Shown here: positions 8,958 through 17,662 of the stretch, one piece after another
Layout: each line of letters starts with the position of its first letter
How positions within the stretch are numbered: position 1 is the first letter of the stretch
From: Tindallia magadiensis
Lineage (GTDB): Bacteria > Bacillota > Clostridia > Peptostreptococcales > Tindalliaceae
Direction: 5' to 3'
DNA: 64,000 nucleotides
Assembly (NCBI RefSeq): GCF_900113635.1
Contig: NZ_FOQA01000001.1
Location: 124,001-188,000 of the forward strand
Made by a program: the position numbers and the translations under genes
Notes under the pieces: generated by a model
What the model was told of the DNA's origin: nothing
Database searches by the model: none
Seen by the model: the letters and a program-made list of their open reading frames with translations, nothing else

Positions 8958-10067
8958 ATGAGATATCTTGAAAAATTTATGTTGCTATTTAAACAACCGA
9001 ATCAGGTTGAGTTCACTCAAAAAATGTTTTTCCATAATAATTTTGTCATTTTACTACTATCTATATTTCTTTTTTGTGAACAGCTTATTTATGGATTGGT
9101 AGTAGTAGGATTTGAATCAACAATAGGGAAAATTCATTTACTGACATCCTTAATTATGTTTTTTTATGCGATGATCTCTTTTTATATTAAAAAGCTTAAT
9201 CCCGATAATATAACAACGTTCCTGAGTACCTATGCAATTAGTTTTGGGTTAGTAGGTTTTATCATTGCTATTTTGAGATCTTTAATAGAAGTCAGCTCTC
9301 TTTTTGTGATTCCAACTGTATATATAGCAGTGCTTTACGGATTTGCTATGGCGTTTTACTTTAATCCTCTGACGATGTTGCTCATATATTTTGTGAGTAG
9401 CAGTATTCTTATCATTTTACTACCATTTCATAAGCCACATGTATCGGAGTTGAATTATATGCAAGATATTATTGCGAATAATATCATTGCCTGGATAATT
9501 TCTATCGTTAACTATCAGCGATTTATAAAAGTATGCAGTAATGAAATCGCTCTAAGAGAAATGAATCACAAGTTGAAATATCTATCATCTACCGATGTAT
9601 TGACAAAGATATATAATCGTCGGAAATTGGAAGAAATGATGATCGAGTTTATCAGAGAAACTGAAATAAGGGGAGGTTGCTTTTCGGTTATTTTAGTAGA
9701 TATCGATCATTTTAAGAGTATTAATGATTCCTATGGGCACGCACAAGGAGACAGAGTATTGCAAAAATTAGTGAGATTAATAAGCGGGAATCTCAGAAAA
9801 AATGATGTGATTGGTAGGTGGGGTGGTGAAGAATTTTTGATTATTTGTCCCGAAACTTGTTTACAGGAAGCTTATCATGTTGCAGAAAAAATAAGAGTTA
9901 TTATCGAAAATCATTCTTTTATACGGTCAAAAAAAATCACCGGAAGTTTTGGAGTAGCTTCTTACGAGTCAGGAGATAGTGTGCACAGTATTGTTAACAA
10001 AGCTGACCAGGCAATGTATTATGCGAAAGAGATGGGTAGAAATGTAGTCAAGCAATCTATACGTTGA
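8958..10067 (+). CDS. Membrane-bound diguanylate cyclase (GGDEF)
   Basis: Makes c-di-GMP from two GTP. About six hydrophobic segments fill residues 25-190, then a short linker leads to a GGDEF domain. The active-site loop reads GGEEF (289-293), and the metal/substrate region DIDHFKSINDSYGH follows the family pattern. R280-x-x-D283, five residues ahead of GGEEF, is an intact inhibitory I-site, so product feedback is expected. I chose ATG 8958 because AAGGAAAGG sits six bases upstream; an in-frame GTG at 8940 is less likely. It lies next to a phosphorelay and pilus genes. Confidence 0.9.
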   Translation: MRYLEKFMLLFKQPNQVEFTQKMFFHNNFVILLLSIFLFCEQLIYGLVVVGFESTIGKIHLLTSLIMFFYAMISFYIKKLNPDNITTFLSTYAISFGLVGFIIAILRSLIEVSSLFVIPTVYIAVLYGFAMAFYFNPLTMLLIYFVSSSILIILLPFHKPHVSELNYMQDIIANNIIAWIISIVNYQRFIKVCSNEIALREMNHKLKYLSSTDVLTKIYNRRKLEEMMIEFIRETEIRGGCFSVILVDIDHFKSINDSYGHAQGDRVLQKLVRLISGNLRKNDVIGRWGGEEFLIICPETCLQEAYHVAEKIRVIIENHSFIRSKKITGSFGVASYESGDSVHSIVNKADQAMYYAKEMGRNVVKQSIR

Positions 10068-10171
10068 CCATTAGATAAAATGAGTGTTATATCAGAAAAA
10101 CACGGGTACATAGTAAGAACATGACTCAGAAGTATTCATTAAATAGTTTGAAAAAGCGGAGGTGTCATAGG

Positions 10172-10552
10172 ATGAAAATACTTATTATTGAAGATTCTGC
10201 ACTGTATCGAAAAATTCATGCGAAACTTTTGAATAAAGTATTACCTGATGCAGAGTTGATCACAGCGGGTGATGGATGGGAAGGGTATCAGTTATTTGAA
10301 AAGGAAAAACCGGATTATATTTTGTTGGATCTGCTAATGCCGGTAATGAGTGGTGTTGATTTTTTGAGGCTATTAAGAGATAAGCACCCTGCGACTAAAA
10401 GCAGAGTCATTGTTTTATCAGCTGATGTACAACGAGTGGTTAAAGAGGAAGTAATGGAACTTGGGGTTCAGGAGTTTATCCATAAACCTTTTACAGAAGA
10501 GAAAGCTTTATACTTATCAGAAGTGATAAGGAGGAGTCGAGATGTTGAATGA
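10172..10552 (+). CDS. Single-domain response regulator
   Basis: A stand-alone receiver (REC) domain of 126 residues with no output domain. The acidic pocket is in IIEDS (residues 5-9), the phosphoacceptor is D53 in LLDLLMPVMSG, the conserved Ser is in LSAD (82-85), and the Lys is K105 in HKPF. GGAGGTG lies 7-8 bases before ATG 10172. The 3' end overlaps the CheC-like gene by 11 bp, so the two are probably translated together and act on the same phosphate flow. CheY-like or Spo0F-like roles are both possible. Confidence 0.85.
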   Translation: MKILIIEDSALYRKIHAKLLNKVLPDAELITAGDGWEGYQLFEKEKPDYILLDLLMPVMSGVDFLRLLRDKHPATKSRVIVLSADVQRVVKEEVMELGVQEFIHKPFTEEKALYLSEVIRRSRDVE

Positions 10553-11195
10553 GCTTCAAAAGGAAGCATTAAGAGAACATATGAATATATATGTCGGACA
10601 GGCAGCAAGTCTTCTTTCGGATATGCTTCAAAAAAAAATCACACTTACAACACCAGAATTATTTATACTTTCAAAATCACAAAATGATCGTGCCATCTAT
10701 GAAAAAATGAAACCCTCTTTTTTCAATAGTCATGTAGTGGTGTCTACATTGAAATTTGGGTCTGTTTTTTCAGGAAATGCTCAGCTTATATTTCCGAGAG
10801 ACAAGTCTCAATGGTTGGTGAAACTTATTTTAGGCGAAATAGAGAATGTAGGAGACGTTCCTGAAGCTTTAGCACAAGAAGAATTAACAGATACAGATTT
10901 TGATGCTATTAGAGAAATAGGCAATGTCATACTAAATTCAATCGTGGGGGCTCTGGGAAACTTACTAGAGGTAAAACTGGACTATTCACTTCCGGAAGTA
11001 CAGGCGTTTTTTTATCCGGAACAAGAAGGGGAACTGTTTGAAGGAAAAGATCCTCATGTGCTTATTATTAACAATTCTTTTTCAATAGAAGAATTCGAAA
11101 CGCAAGGTGCCATCCTAATTGTTTTAGGATTAGATTCTATAGTGGAATTAACAGCCAAAATCAACGAAATATTATTGGATTTGGAGGATATATAA
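10542..11195 (+). CDS. CheC-like phosphatase protein
   Basis: The protein has two copies of the E-x-x-N phosphatase helix found in CheC/CheX/FliY: LREHMNIYVGQAASLL near the N terminus and REIGNVILNSIVGALGNLL near residues 127-145. Known family role: dephosphorylation of CheY-type receivers. Overlap with the receiver gene upstream suggests that receiver is the substrate. At 217 residues it is close to CheC length. No other chemotaxis gene is adjacent, so a role in this local phosphorelay is more likely than in chemotaxis proper. Confidence 0.75.
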   Translation: MLNELQKEALREHMNIYVGQAASLLSDMLQKKITLTTPELFILSKSQNDRAIYEKMKPSFFNSHVVVSTLKFGSVFSGNAQLIFPRDKSQWLVKLILGEIENVGDVPEALAQEELTDTDFDAIREIGNVILNSIVGALGNLLEVKLDYSLPEVQAFFYPEQEGELFEGKDPHVLIINNSFSIEEFETQGAILIVLGLDSIVELTAKINEILLDLEDI

Positions 11196-13193
11196 GTGCT
11201 GCAAAAAATACTAGATAAGGTGAATATTGGTATTATATTATTGGATGAGGAACTTTCTATAAAGTTTTGGAACGGATGGTTAGAAGCGTATAGCGGTATT
11301 CAAAAGGAATCTGTATTAGAAAAAAACATTATGACAGTTCTTCCTGTTCTTAAAAACACTTACTATCAATCGATGCTTAAAAATACCCTGACTAATCATC
11401 AAAATATGTTTTTTTCAGGCGCTTTTCACCCAGTGTTTATTGAACCTAGTCCTTCAAAAGGTATCGTTAAGCAAAACTTGCAAATAGAACCGATCATCGA
11501 AAACAATGCTGTTTGGATTATGTTACAAATTGAAGATATCACAAACCAATATCGTAGGGTGCAGACATTAAATGAAAAAATAAAATTTATTAAAGAAACT
11601 CAAGAAGCATTAAAAATCAGTGAAGAAAAGGCAAGAAAACATGCAAAAGAAGCAAAAAAAGCCAATGAAGCTAAAAGTCAGTTTCTGGCACATATGAGTC
11701 ATGAAATAAGAACACCCTTAAATGGAGTTGTTGGATTTCTTGAACTTTTAAAGTCTACGCCTTTAACGAATAAGCAAAATGAATACCTTGATAATGCTCA
11801 AATTTCCGCAATGTCATTACTAACTATTGTTAATGACATATTGGACTTTTCAAAGATTGAAGCAAATAAAATGACCTTGGATTTAGTGCCTTCAAACTTA
11901 GCTGTTATTTGCAAAGAATCTATAGAGATGTTTAGATACCAAGCAGAAAAGAAAGGGTTGCAATTAGCCTTAGAGTTTGATCCTAATGCGGTTCGCAATG
12001 TGTTGGTTGACCCAGTAAGACTCAAACAGATATTGATAAATTTGGTGGGAAATGCGGTGAAATTCACAGCAGATGGATCTGTGGTGCTTAAAGTTAGCTA
12101 TACTTCGATAGAACAAAAAAAAGGCTGCTATTTATTCGAAGTAATTGATACGGGAATTGGAATTTCCGAGAATCAATCACAGCGAATTTTTGATGTATTT
12201 ACTCAAGCGGATCATTCTACTACTCGTGAATATGGAGGCACAGGGCTTGGTCTTGTCATATCGAATCATTTAGCGCATTTGATGAGCAGTAAGATTAAGC
12301 TGAATAGTAAACTAGGGGAGGGATCGTGTTTTTATTTTGAATTACTATTGAATGAATCTATTGAAACGCAAATTCCTGATCAAAAAGTCAATAACAAGCA
12401 AACAAATGAAAAAAGGTCAGAAGAATCACTTACGGAGGAAATATCCATATTAATCGTTGATGATGTTTTAATGAACATTGAGCTGGTGACGGCAATGATT
12501 CAAAATATTGTTCCGAGTGCTTCTATCAGCTATGCAACAAATGGTAAACAAGCAATAGATTATTTGAGAAATAATCATTATGACTTAGTTCTGATGGATG
12601 TTCAAATGCCGTTGATGGATGGACTTGAAGTGACAAAAGAATATAGACAATTTGAGGGCGATGGTAGCAATCAGGTTCCCATTATTGCACTAAGTGCCGG
12701 GGTAACAGAAGCAGAAAAGAAAAGCTGCAAAGAAGCAGGAATGGATGATTTTCTTGAAAAACCTGTGAGTCAAAGCCAGTTAATAAAAGTGCTGAAAAAG
12801 CATATCACTATTAATACAGCTCGTTTTTCTCAGGTGGAAAATCACAAAAAATTAGATCATCATTTTAATATTGAGCGGTTACAGAACCAATTATCCTATA
12901 ATCAAGAGTCACTTCAGGTAATTATCGATACAGCGCTTGCTCATTTTCCTGAAGCCATATATAATTTGAAAGAGGCAATAAAGAGAAAGGATCAAGAAAA
13001 CATTCCGCTTATAGTTCATGCGTTGAAAGGAACGTCGATGAACCTTTCGATGGATCGAATGGTAAGTATGTTGTTAGAAATTGAGAACGTTTTAAGAAAA
13101 GAACCTGAAGATTACTGGGATGATCTAAAGAAATGGATTTTCGAATTGGAAATTGAATGGAATATTGTAAGACAAATGATGGTGAACGATTAA
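11196..13193 (+). CDS. Hybrid sensor histidine kinase (PAS-HisKA-HATPase-REC-HPt)
   Basis: A soluble multi-domain kinase of 665 residues. A PAS-like sensor occupies about 1-120, then a short coiled coil. HisKA follows with phospho-acceptor H169 in SHEIRTPLNG, then the HATPase with N, G1 (DTGIGIS, 318-324) and G2 (GGTGLGL, 347-353) boxes. The receiver has D468 in LMDVQMPLMDG, and the HPt domain has H608 in VHALKGTSMNLS. It therefore contains all steps of a His-Asp-His relay. No membrane segment is visible, so the signal is probably cytoplasmic. The GTG start is preceded by GGAGG and directly abuts the CheC-like gene. Confidence 0.9.
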   Translation: MLQKILDKVNIGIILLDEELSIKFWNGWLEAYSGIQKESVLEKNIMTVLPVLKNTYYQSMLKNTLTNHQNMFFSGAFHPVFIEPSPSKGIVKQNLQIEPIIENNAVWIMLQIEDITNQYRRVQTLNEKIKFIKETQEALKISEEKARKHAKEAKKANEAKSQFLAHMSHEIRTPLNGVVGFLELLKSTPLTNKQNEYLDNAQISAMSLLTIVNDILDFSKIEANKMTLDLVPSNLAVICKESIEMFRYQAEKKGLQLALEFDPNAVRNVLVDPVRLKQILINLVGNAVKFTADGSVVLKVSYTSIEQKKGCYLFEVIDTGIGISENQSQRIFDVFTQADHSTTREYGGTGLGLVISNHLAHLMSSKIKLNSKLGEGSCFYFELLLNESIETQIPDQKVNNKQTNEKRSEESLTEEISILIVDDVLMNIELVTAMIQNIVPSASISYATNGKQAIDYLRNNHYDLVLMDVQMPLMDGLEVTKEYRQFEGDGSNQVPIIALSAGVTEAEKKSCKEAGMDDFLEKPVSQSQLIKVLKKHITINTARFSQVENHKKLDHHFNIERLQNQLSYNQESLQVIIDTALAHFPEAIYNLKEAIKRKDQENIPLIVHALKGTSMNLSMDRMVSMLLEIENVLRKEPEDYWDDLKKWIFELEIEWNIVRQMMVND

Positions 13194-13219
13194 CAACGTT
13201 GCTGAAAGGAGAACTGAAT

Positions 13220-13981
13220 GTGTGGTTGTTGGTTTTTATTACTGGTCTTTTAATTGGGTCTTTTATAAATGTTTGTGTTCATCGGTTACCTAAGGATGAA
13301 TCTATCGTGTTTCCGGCATCTCACTGTCCATCCTGCAAAATGAAATTACGTCCAATTGATTTAGTGCCTGTGTTTAGCTGGTTGTTTTTGAAAGGAAAAT
13401 GTCGTTTTTGTAATAAATCTATCTCTTCCCGATATCCATTAGTCGAGTTGTTAACGGGGTTTTTAGTGACTCTCGTCTATATGGAAACAGGGCTAAGCAT
13501 ACATTTTATCTTTTATTCTATCATCACTTTTTTGCTGATTGTAATTGTTTTCATTGATCTGGATCATCAAATCATTCCTGATGGGGTTAATTTAATCATT
13601 GCACTGTTAGGAACGCTGTATTCGATATACATTTTTTACGAAACCAGGAGTCCAGTTTTATTAAACTCTCTAGGGGGAATACTCTTAGGAGGAGGATTTT
13701 TTTTGCTTATTGCTATTCTTTCGAAGGGTGGCATGGGTGGAGGTGATATAAAGCTAATGGCTGCTCTGGGGATATGGTTTGGATGGCAAGGAATTCTAAT
13801 GGTAACTTTTTTATCTTTTCTAATTGGTGGAATCTATGCCATTGGACTAATACTTATCAGAAATAAAGGACGTAAAGATATGGTTCCCTTCGGTCCATTT
13901 ATTTCTTTGGCTGCGTTCTTAACATTCCTTTATGAACCATATTTATTGCTATGGTATTTAGATAAATTTACAAACATATGA
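13220..13981 (+). CDS. pilD: Prepilin peptidase / N-methyltransferase (PilD)
   Basis: A membrane aspartyl protease that cleaves and N-methylates type IV prepilins. An N-terminal GSFINVCVHRLP segment is followed by paired CxxC motifs (CPSC and CRFC) of the zinc-binding methyltransferase-associated domain. The catalytic aspartates are in FIDLDHQIIPD and in the GGGDIKLMAALG loop. Seven to eight membrane segments are expected. The start is taken as GTG 13220 because AAAGGAG lies eight bases upstream; a longer frame from 13157 would overlap the kinase gene and has no site. Pilin-like substrates lie immediately downstream. Confidence 0.9.
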   Translation: MWLLVFITGLLIGSFINVCVHRLPKDESIVFPASHCPSCKMKLRPIDLVPVFSWLFLKGKCRFCNKSISSRYPLVELLTGFLVTLVYMETGLSIHFIFYSIITFLLIVIVFIDLDHQIIPDGVNLIIALLGTLYSIYIFYETRSPVLLNSLGGILLGGGFFLLIAILSKGGMGGGDIKLMAALGIWFGWQGILMVTFLSFLIGGIYAIGLILIRNKGRKDMVPFGPFISLAAFLTFLYEPYLLLWYLDKFTNI

Positions 13982-14010
13982 AAACTTCTTAAATGTGTGG
14001 TGGATTTGTT

Positions 14011-14457
14011 ATGAAATTTCGGGCAAGAAATAATAAGGACGGAGTTACATTGATAGAGCTCATAGTCGTTATGTTTATAATAGGCTTGCTTTTTTCAATA
14101 GCTGTACCTAATGCGCAAGCAATCTATCAACGAACTATATTAAGAAATTCGGCTCATGAGCTGGAAAGTGCATTGCAAATGGCAAGACAGCTAAGTATGG
14201 ATGAGTCTAAATCCTATGAAGTTTTCTTATCCAAAGATCGATTTAGTATTCGTGAATCAATAGCTTTTGGACAGCGTATCCATATATGGGATTTGCCTCA
14301 GGGTGTAGAAAGAGCTGAAACATCAGATTTGCGAATTTCATTTAACCGAAGAGGTGTGACGAATTATGGGAAGTTTACGTTAAGGAACAGAGACGACAGG
14401 ATCGATATAGAAATACATATAGGTTCAGGTCGAATCGTTATCTCTGATGTTTATTAA
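14011..14457 (+). CDS. Type IV (pseudo)pilin, GspH/FimT-like
   Basis: A minor pilin with a short basic leader ending KDG, then the hydrophobic helix VTLIELIVVMFIIGLL. Glu at position +5 after the cleavage glycine is conserved. The following region is about 110 residues of predicted beta structure, the size seen in FimT/GspH/ComGD. Processing by the adjacent prepilin peptidase is expected. ATG 14011 is preferred because GGTGGA lies about six bases upstream; an ATG at 13993 in the same frame is possible. Confidence 0.8.
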   Translation: MKFRARNNKDGVTLIELIVVMFIIGLLFSIAVPNAQAIYQRTILRNSAHELESALQMARQLSMDESKSYEVFLSKDRFSIRESIAFGQRIHIWDLPQGVERAETSDLRISFNRRGVTNYGKFTLRNRDDRIDIEIHIGSGRIVISDVY

Positions 14458-14502
14458 TATGATGAATACGGAAAAGATTAATCTTTTTAAAGGGGTGTAC
14501 TT

Positions 14503-15294
14503 TTGGAGAAGTTAGAGAAACTTAGAATAGAAATTGATAAACTAGATAAGGATATTGCGGTTCTTTTAGAAAAAAGATTTAAGGTTTCAATGCACATTAT
14601 AAAGCAAAAAAAAGAAGAAAAATTGCCACTTTTTCATCCAGAAAGGGAACATGAAATCATTAATAGGGTGTGTTCTTATGTCTCTGATGAACGTTTTATT
14701 GAGGAAATAAAATGCATTCAAAATTTAATTATTCGAATGAGTCGCCAAGTACAATCTAAATATATGTTTCAAAAACATATATTTATTATTGGCTTTATGG
14801 GAAGTGGAAAAACAACAATTGCTAAAAAAGTAGCCGATATGCTAGCGATGAATATGATTGAGATGGACTCTGCGATAGAGCAAAGGTGCAATCAGCCTAT
14901 CAGCGATATTTTTCATATGAAAGGTGAAGGTTTTTTTAGAGAAATGGAGCATGCCTTGTTAAGCGAAATTACTGAATCGGAGGTGAAGTCTGTCGTAAGC
15001 ACTGGTGGAGGGATTGTTCTTAAAGAAAGCAATGTTCATTTATTAAAAAAGCATGGAACTGTTATATGGCTGAAAGCTACGCCAAAAGATATTTTTTTGA
15101 GATTGTCAAAAGATGCTCAAAGACCTTTATTGAAGGATAATATGTCTATCGAAAGGATTGAAAAGATGATGAATGAAAGAGACGCTGCTTATCGTCAAGT
15201 AGCTGATTTCTCAATTCAAACAAGCCATAAAAAGATCGATGATATTGCATTAGAAATTGTGAAGTTTTTAGGAAGTGTACATGATGACAAGTAA
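14503..15294 (+). CDS. aroK: Chorismate mutase-shikimate kinase fusion
   Basis: Residues 1-85 form an AroQ-type chorismate mutase helical domain (LRIEIDKLDKDIAVLLEKRF, then HPEREHEII). Residues from about 90 form a shikimate kinase: Walker A GFMGSGKTT, the shikimate-binding MIEMDSAIE segment, GEGFFREME, the STGGGIV loop and the RPLL lid. The protein would thus phosphorylate shikimate and also convert chorismate to prephenate, two non-consecutive steps of aromatic amino-acid synthesis. The start is TTG 14503 after AAAGGGG. Its 3' end overlaps aroE. It sits oddly among pilin genes. Confidence 0.9.
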   Translation: MEKLEKLRIEIDKLDKDIAVLLEKRFKVSMHIIKQKKEEKLPLFHPEREHEIINRVCSYVSDERFIEEIKCIQNLIIRMSRQVQSKYMFQKHIFIIGFMGSGKTTIAKKVADMLAMNMIEMDSAIEQRCNQPISDIFHMKGEGFFREMEHALLSEITESEVKSVVSTGGGIVLKESNVHLLKKHGTVIWLKATPKDIFLRLSKDAQRPLLKDNMSIERIEKMMNERDAAYRQVADFSIQTSHKKIDDIALEIVKFLGSVHDDK

Positions 15295-16153
15295 GCGAAT
15301 TACCGGTAAAACAAAGTTAATTGCTCTACTTGGCAATCCGGTTTGTCAAAGCGTATCTCCTGAAATACATAATTTAGCATTTGAATTTCATGGACTAGAC
15401 TACACGTATATGGCTTTTCGAGTGGAAAAAAATCAATTAGAAAAAGCAGTTGAAGGCTTAAGGTCTTTAGATGCTACTGGCTTCAATGTAACAATGCCTT
15501 ACAAAGAACTCATTCTTTCTTATTTAGACGAGATAACGGAAGAAGCTCGTTTATGCAATGCCGTAAATACTGTTTACAATAACAATGGAAAGCTGATTGG
15601 TCATAATACAGATGGTAAAGGATTTCTTTTATCTTTAGAAAAACATCATATAATAGCCGAAGGAAACAAATTTGTTGTACTAGGTGCGGGGGGAGCTTCG
15701 AGAAGTATTGTGATGCAATTGGCGTTGGAAGGAGCTGCCGAAGTTGTGATTTTCAATCGCAGCAAACCCGCAGCATTAAATTTAATGCGTTGCGTTAAAG
15801 AAAACTTTCCAAGATGTCATATCACATGTTTTGAAATAGATATGGATATTATTAAGCTTCAATGCCAAGATGCTATCGCTTTAATAAATACAACCAGTAT
15901 TGGGATGGGTGAATTTGTAGGGCAATCAATTATTACAGATATCGATGTATTTCATTCAGATTTAACAGTTGTTGATATTATTTATGCACCTGCTAAAACA
16001 AAACTCCTCCAATTAGCTGAAGCCTCGGGATGTAACATTTTGAATGGATTAGGAATGATTATAGGACAAGGTGCTTTAGCGTTTAAGATTTGGACTGGTC
16101 ACGAAATGCCGATGCAACTTATTAATAATTATCTTATCGAAAAAAGCGATTGA
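15281..16153 (+). CDS. aroE: Shikimate dehydrogenase
   Basis: NADPH-dependent reduction of 3-dehydroshikimate to shikimate, supplying the kinase encoded just upstream. The shikimate-binding GNPVCQSVSPEIHN and NVTMPYK (catalytic Lys) motifs, GHNTDGKGF and the nucleotide loop VLGAGGASRSIV are all present. The C-terminal NGLGMIIGQGALAF is typical. AGGAAG precedes tandem ATGs at 15281 and 15284; an in-frame GTG at 15275 is less likely. The gene overlaps aroK by 14 bp and is followed after 15 bases by another pilin gene. Confidence 0.93.
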   Translation: MMTSKRITGKTKLIALLGNPVCQSVSPEIHNLAFEFHGLDYTYMAFRVEKNQLEKAVEGLRSLDATGFNVTMPYKELILSYLDEITEEARLCNAVNTVYNNNGKLIGHNTDGKGFLLSLEKHHIIAEGNKFVVLGAGGASRSIVMQLALEGAAEVVIFNRSKPAALNLMRCVKENFPRCHITCFEIDMDIIKLQCQDAIALINTTSIGMGEFVGQSIITDIDVFHSDLTVVDIIYAPAKTKLLQLAEASGCNILNGLGMIIGQGALAFKIWTGHEMPMQLINNYLIEKSD

Positions 16154-16168
16154 CATAAGGAGGACCAA

Positions 16169-16540
16169 ATGATTTGTTCGAATAATCGACAAGGATTTGC
16201 GTTTGTTGAAGTAATGATTTCATTGCTTATCATCTGCTTGCTTTTGATGGTATCGTTGGAGGTTTTCAGTCTAACGATGCTTATTAAGGAGAGGTCTTCC
16301 AGTTCTTATCGTTTAACGAATCAGGTCTATAGTCAAATGGAGCAGGTAATAGCTGGTGTTTCTTTTGATGAGATTGATCAAATGACATCAATAGAAAATA
16401 CCGAAACCTTTTTTACTACTCGTGTAACGGCTAAATGTGATGAAACAGACCTTGAATATAGGTTGATTGCTATTAGGTATCATACAGAACAGCCTTGGAA
16501 TGACAAGAGGTATTATTATGTTGTTGATGATAATGAGTAG
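16169..16540 (+). CDS. PilV-like minor pilin
   Basis: A class III signal peptide: a short basic leader ending RQG, then FAFVEVMISLLIICLLLMV with Glu at +5. It encodes only 123 residues, mostly an N-terminal helix plus a short globular part, like PilV/GspI minor pilins that prime pilus assembly. AAGGAGG precedes the ATG. The 3' end overlaps the next pilin gene by about 23 bp. The exact type (PilV or GspI) is inferred from order (V, W, X) rather than strong similarity. Confidence 0.75.
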   Translation: MICSNNRQGFAFVEVMISLLIICLLLMVSLEVFSLTMLIKERSSSSYRLTNQVYSQMEQVIAGVSFDEIDQMTSIENTETFFTTRVTAKCDETDLEYRLIAIRYHTEQPWNDKRYYYVVDDNE

Positions 16541-17078
16541 AACCAGGAGGTTAAATTCTAAGGGATTAACACTGATCGAGGTGATCCTTTCTTTTGCAAT
16601 GATGACGTTACTAATTGCAACAATGGCTACAGGCGGTACTTTCATTACTAAACACAATAAGGATCAAATGAGACAATTAAGATATGAACAAAATATTAGG
16701 TACGCAGTGATAGCTATTGACAAACGTTTTCAACAAAGCAATAGACAGGAGTTATATTATCAGTCAGACCAGCAACTATTTACCAGTAACGTCTATGATA
16801 ATGTTAACGATGAGTGGAGATCGGTATACTTTCAGTTTGACGGTGCTTTCACAAATAGAAAGAATACCTGGCTGTATTTTCACAAGGATTCAAATTCATT
16901 AAGAGTTAATCTTAATGGCGAACACAATGTCTTAGTATCAGGAATTGATCGAATTGAAATTGAAGAAATTGAACATAATCGTTTGGTTCGTCTGAGGGTT
17001 TTTTGTTCTGCATCTGATTATAGTGCTTCTATAGATATAAGAATTAGTCCCCTATGGAGGAAATATGACAAAATATAA
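16518..17078 (+). CDS. PilW/GspJ-like minor pilin
   Basis: The leader MSRTRRLNSKG is followed by LTLIEVILSFAMMTLLIA, a standard prepilin N terminus with Glu at +5. The body is about 160 residues, comparable with PilW/GspJ/ComGF. The start is uncertain: ATG 16518 has AAGAGG seven bases upstream, while ATG 16533 would give the more usual 11-residue leader. Both lie inside the end of the preceding gene. The 3' end overlaps the next gene by 14 bp, so the three genes form a tightly coupled set. Confidence 0.75.
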   Translation: MLLMIMSRTRRLNSKGLTLIEVILSFAMMTLLIATMATGGTFITKHNKDQMRQLRYEQNIRYAVIAIDKRFQQSNRQELYYQSDQQLFTSNVYDNVNDEWRSVYFQFDGAFTNRKNTWLYFHKDSNSLRVNLNGEHNVLVSGIDRIEIEEIEHNRLVRLRVFCSASDYSASIDIRISPLWRKYDKI

Positions 17079-17643
17079 TTCAAAAGGATATATCAGCATC
17101 ATCTGCTTGTTAATAGGTTCTAGTGTGATCGCTTTATCCTTATCGATTATGTCATTACATGTCAATGATTACTATTTACAACAGTCTTCGTTCCATAGGG
17201 TAAAGGCACAATACTTAGCTGAATCTGCATTTATCCTAACGATGCACAACTTGTTTCTATGGTCAGAAGATGCGATAAACACATATATTGATATGGCTAA
17301 CGATAAAAATAAGACTGCACCATTATTAGAGGTACATCTTGAAAAGCACTTTATTCAAAAACTCTCTTCTATGGAAAATGAAATTAGTAAACAAATGAAA
17401 GAGGCTTTTTCTGAATACGAGCATGAACACGGATTTGACGTTTCGATATCTGTTTCAACCGATAGAAAAACGCTTATTATAAATGTCCATGGGTATTATG
17501 AAAATGCAAGGGTTTTTCTGGAAGGAAGAGCAAAAATGCCGTTAATCGTAAACGAACATCATAAATCAGAAGAAGGCTTGGATGTAATGATCATACAAGC
17601 ACTATATTTAGAATCACTTGTGCAAGGTTATCCCAAAATATAA
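17065..17643 (+). CDS. PilX-like membrane-anchored pilus protein
   Basis: An N-terminal YNSKG is followed by a hydrophobic helix (YISIICLLIGSSVIALSLSIM) and the sequence AQYLAESAFILTMHNLF. The latter fits the PilX/GspK N-terminal pattern, where AxxxAExA follows the helix. Like many PilX-type proteins it lacks the usual Glu at +5. Position after PilV- and PilW-like genes supports the call. GGAGGAA precedes the ATG. A tip or priming role is inferred by analogy. Confidence 0.65.
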   Translation: MTKYNSKGYISIICLLIGSSVIALSLSIMSLHVNDYYLQQSSFHRVKAQYLAESAFILTMHNLFLWSEDAINTYIDMANDKNKTAPLLEVHLEKHFIQKLSSMENEISKQMKEAFSEYEHEHGFDVSISVSTDRKTLIINVHGYYENARVFLEGRAKMPLIVNEHHKSEEGLDVMIIQALYLESLVQGYPKI

Positions 17644-17662
17644 AAATCAAGGGGGAAGAATA

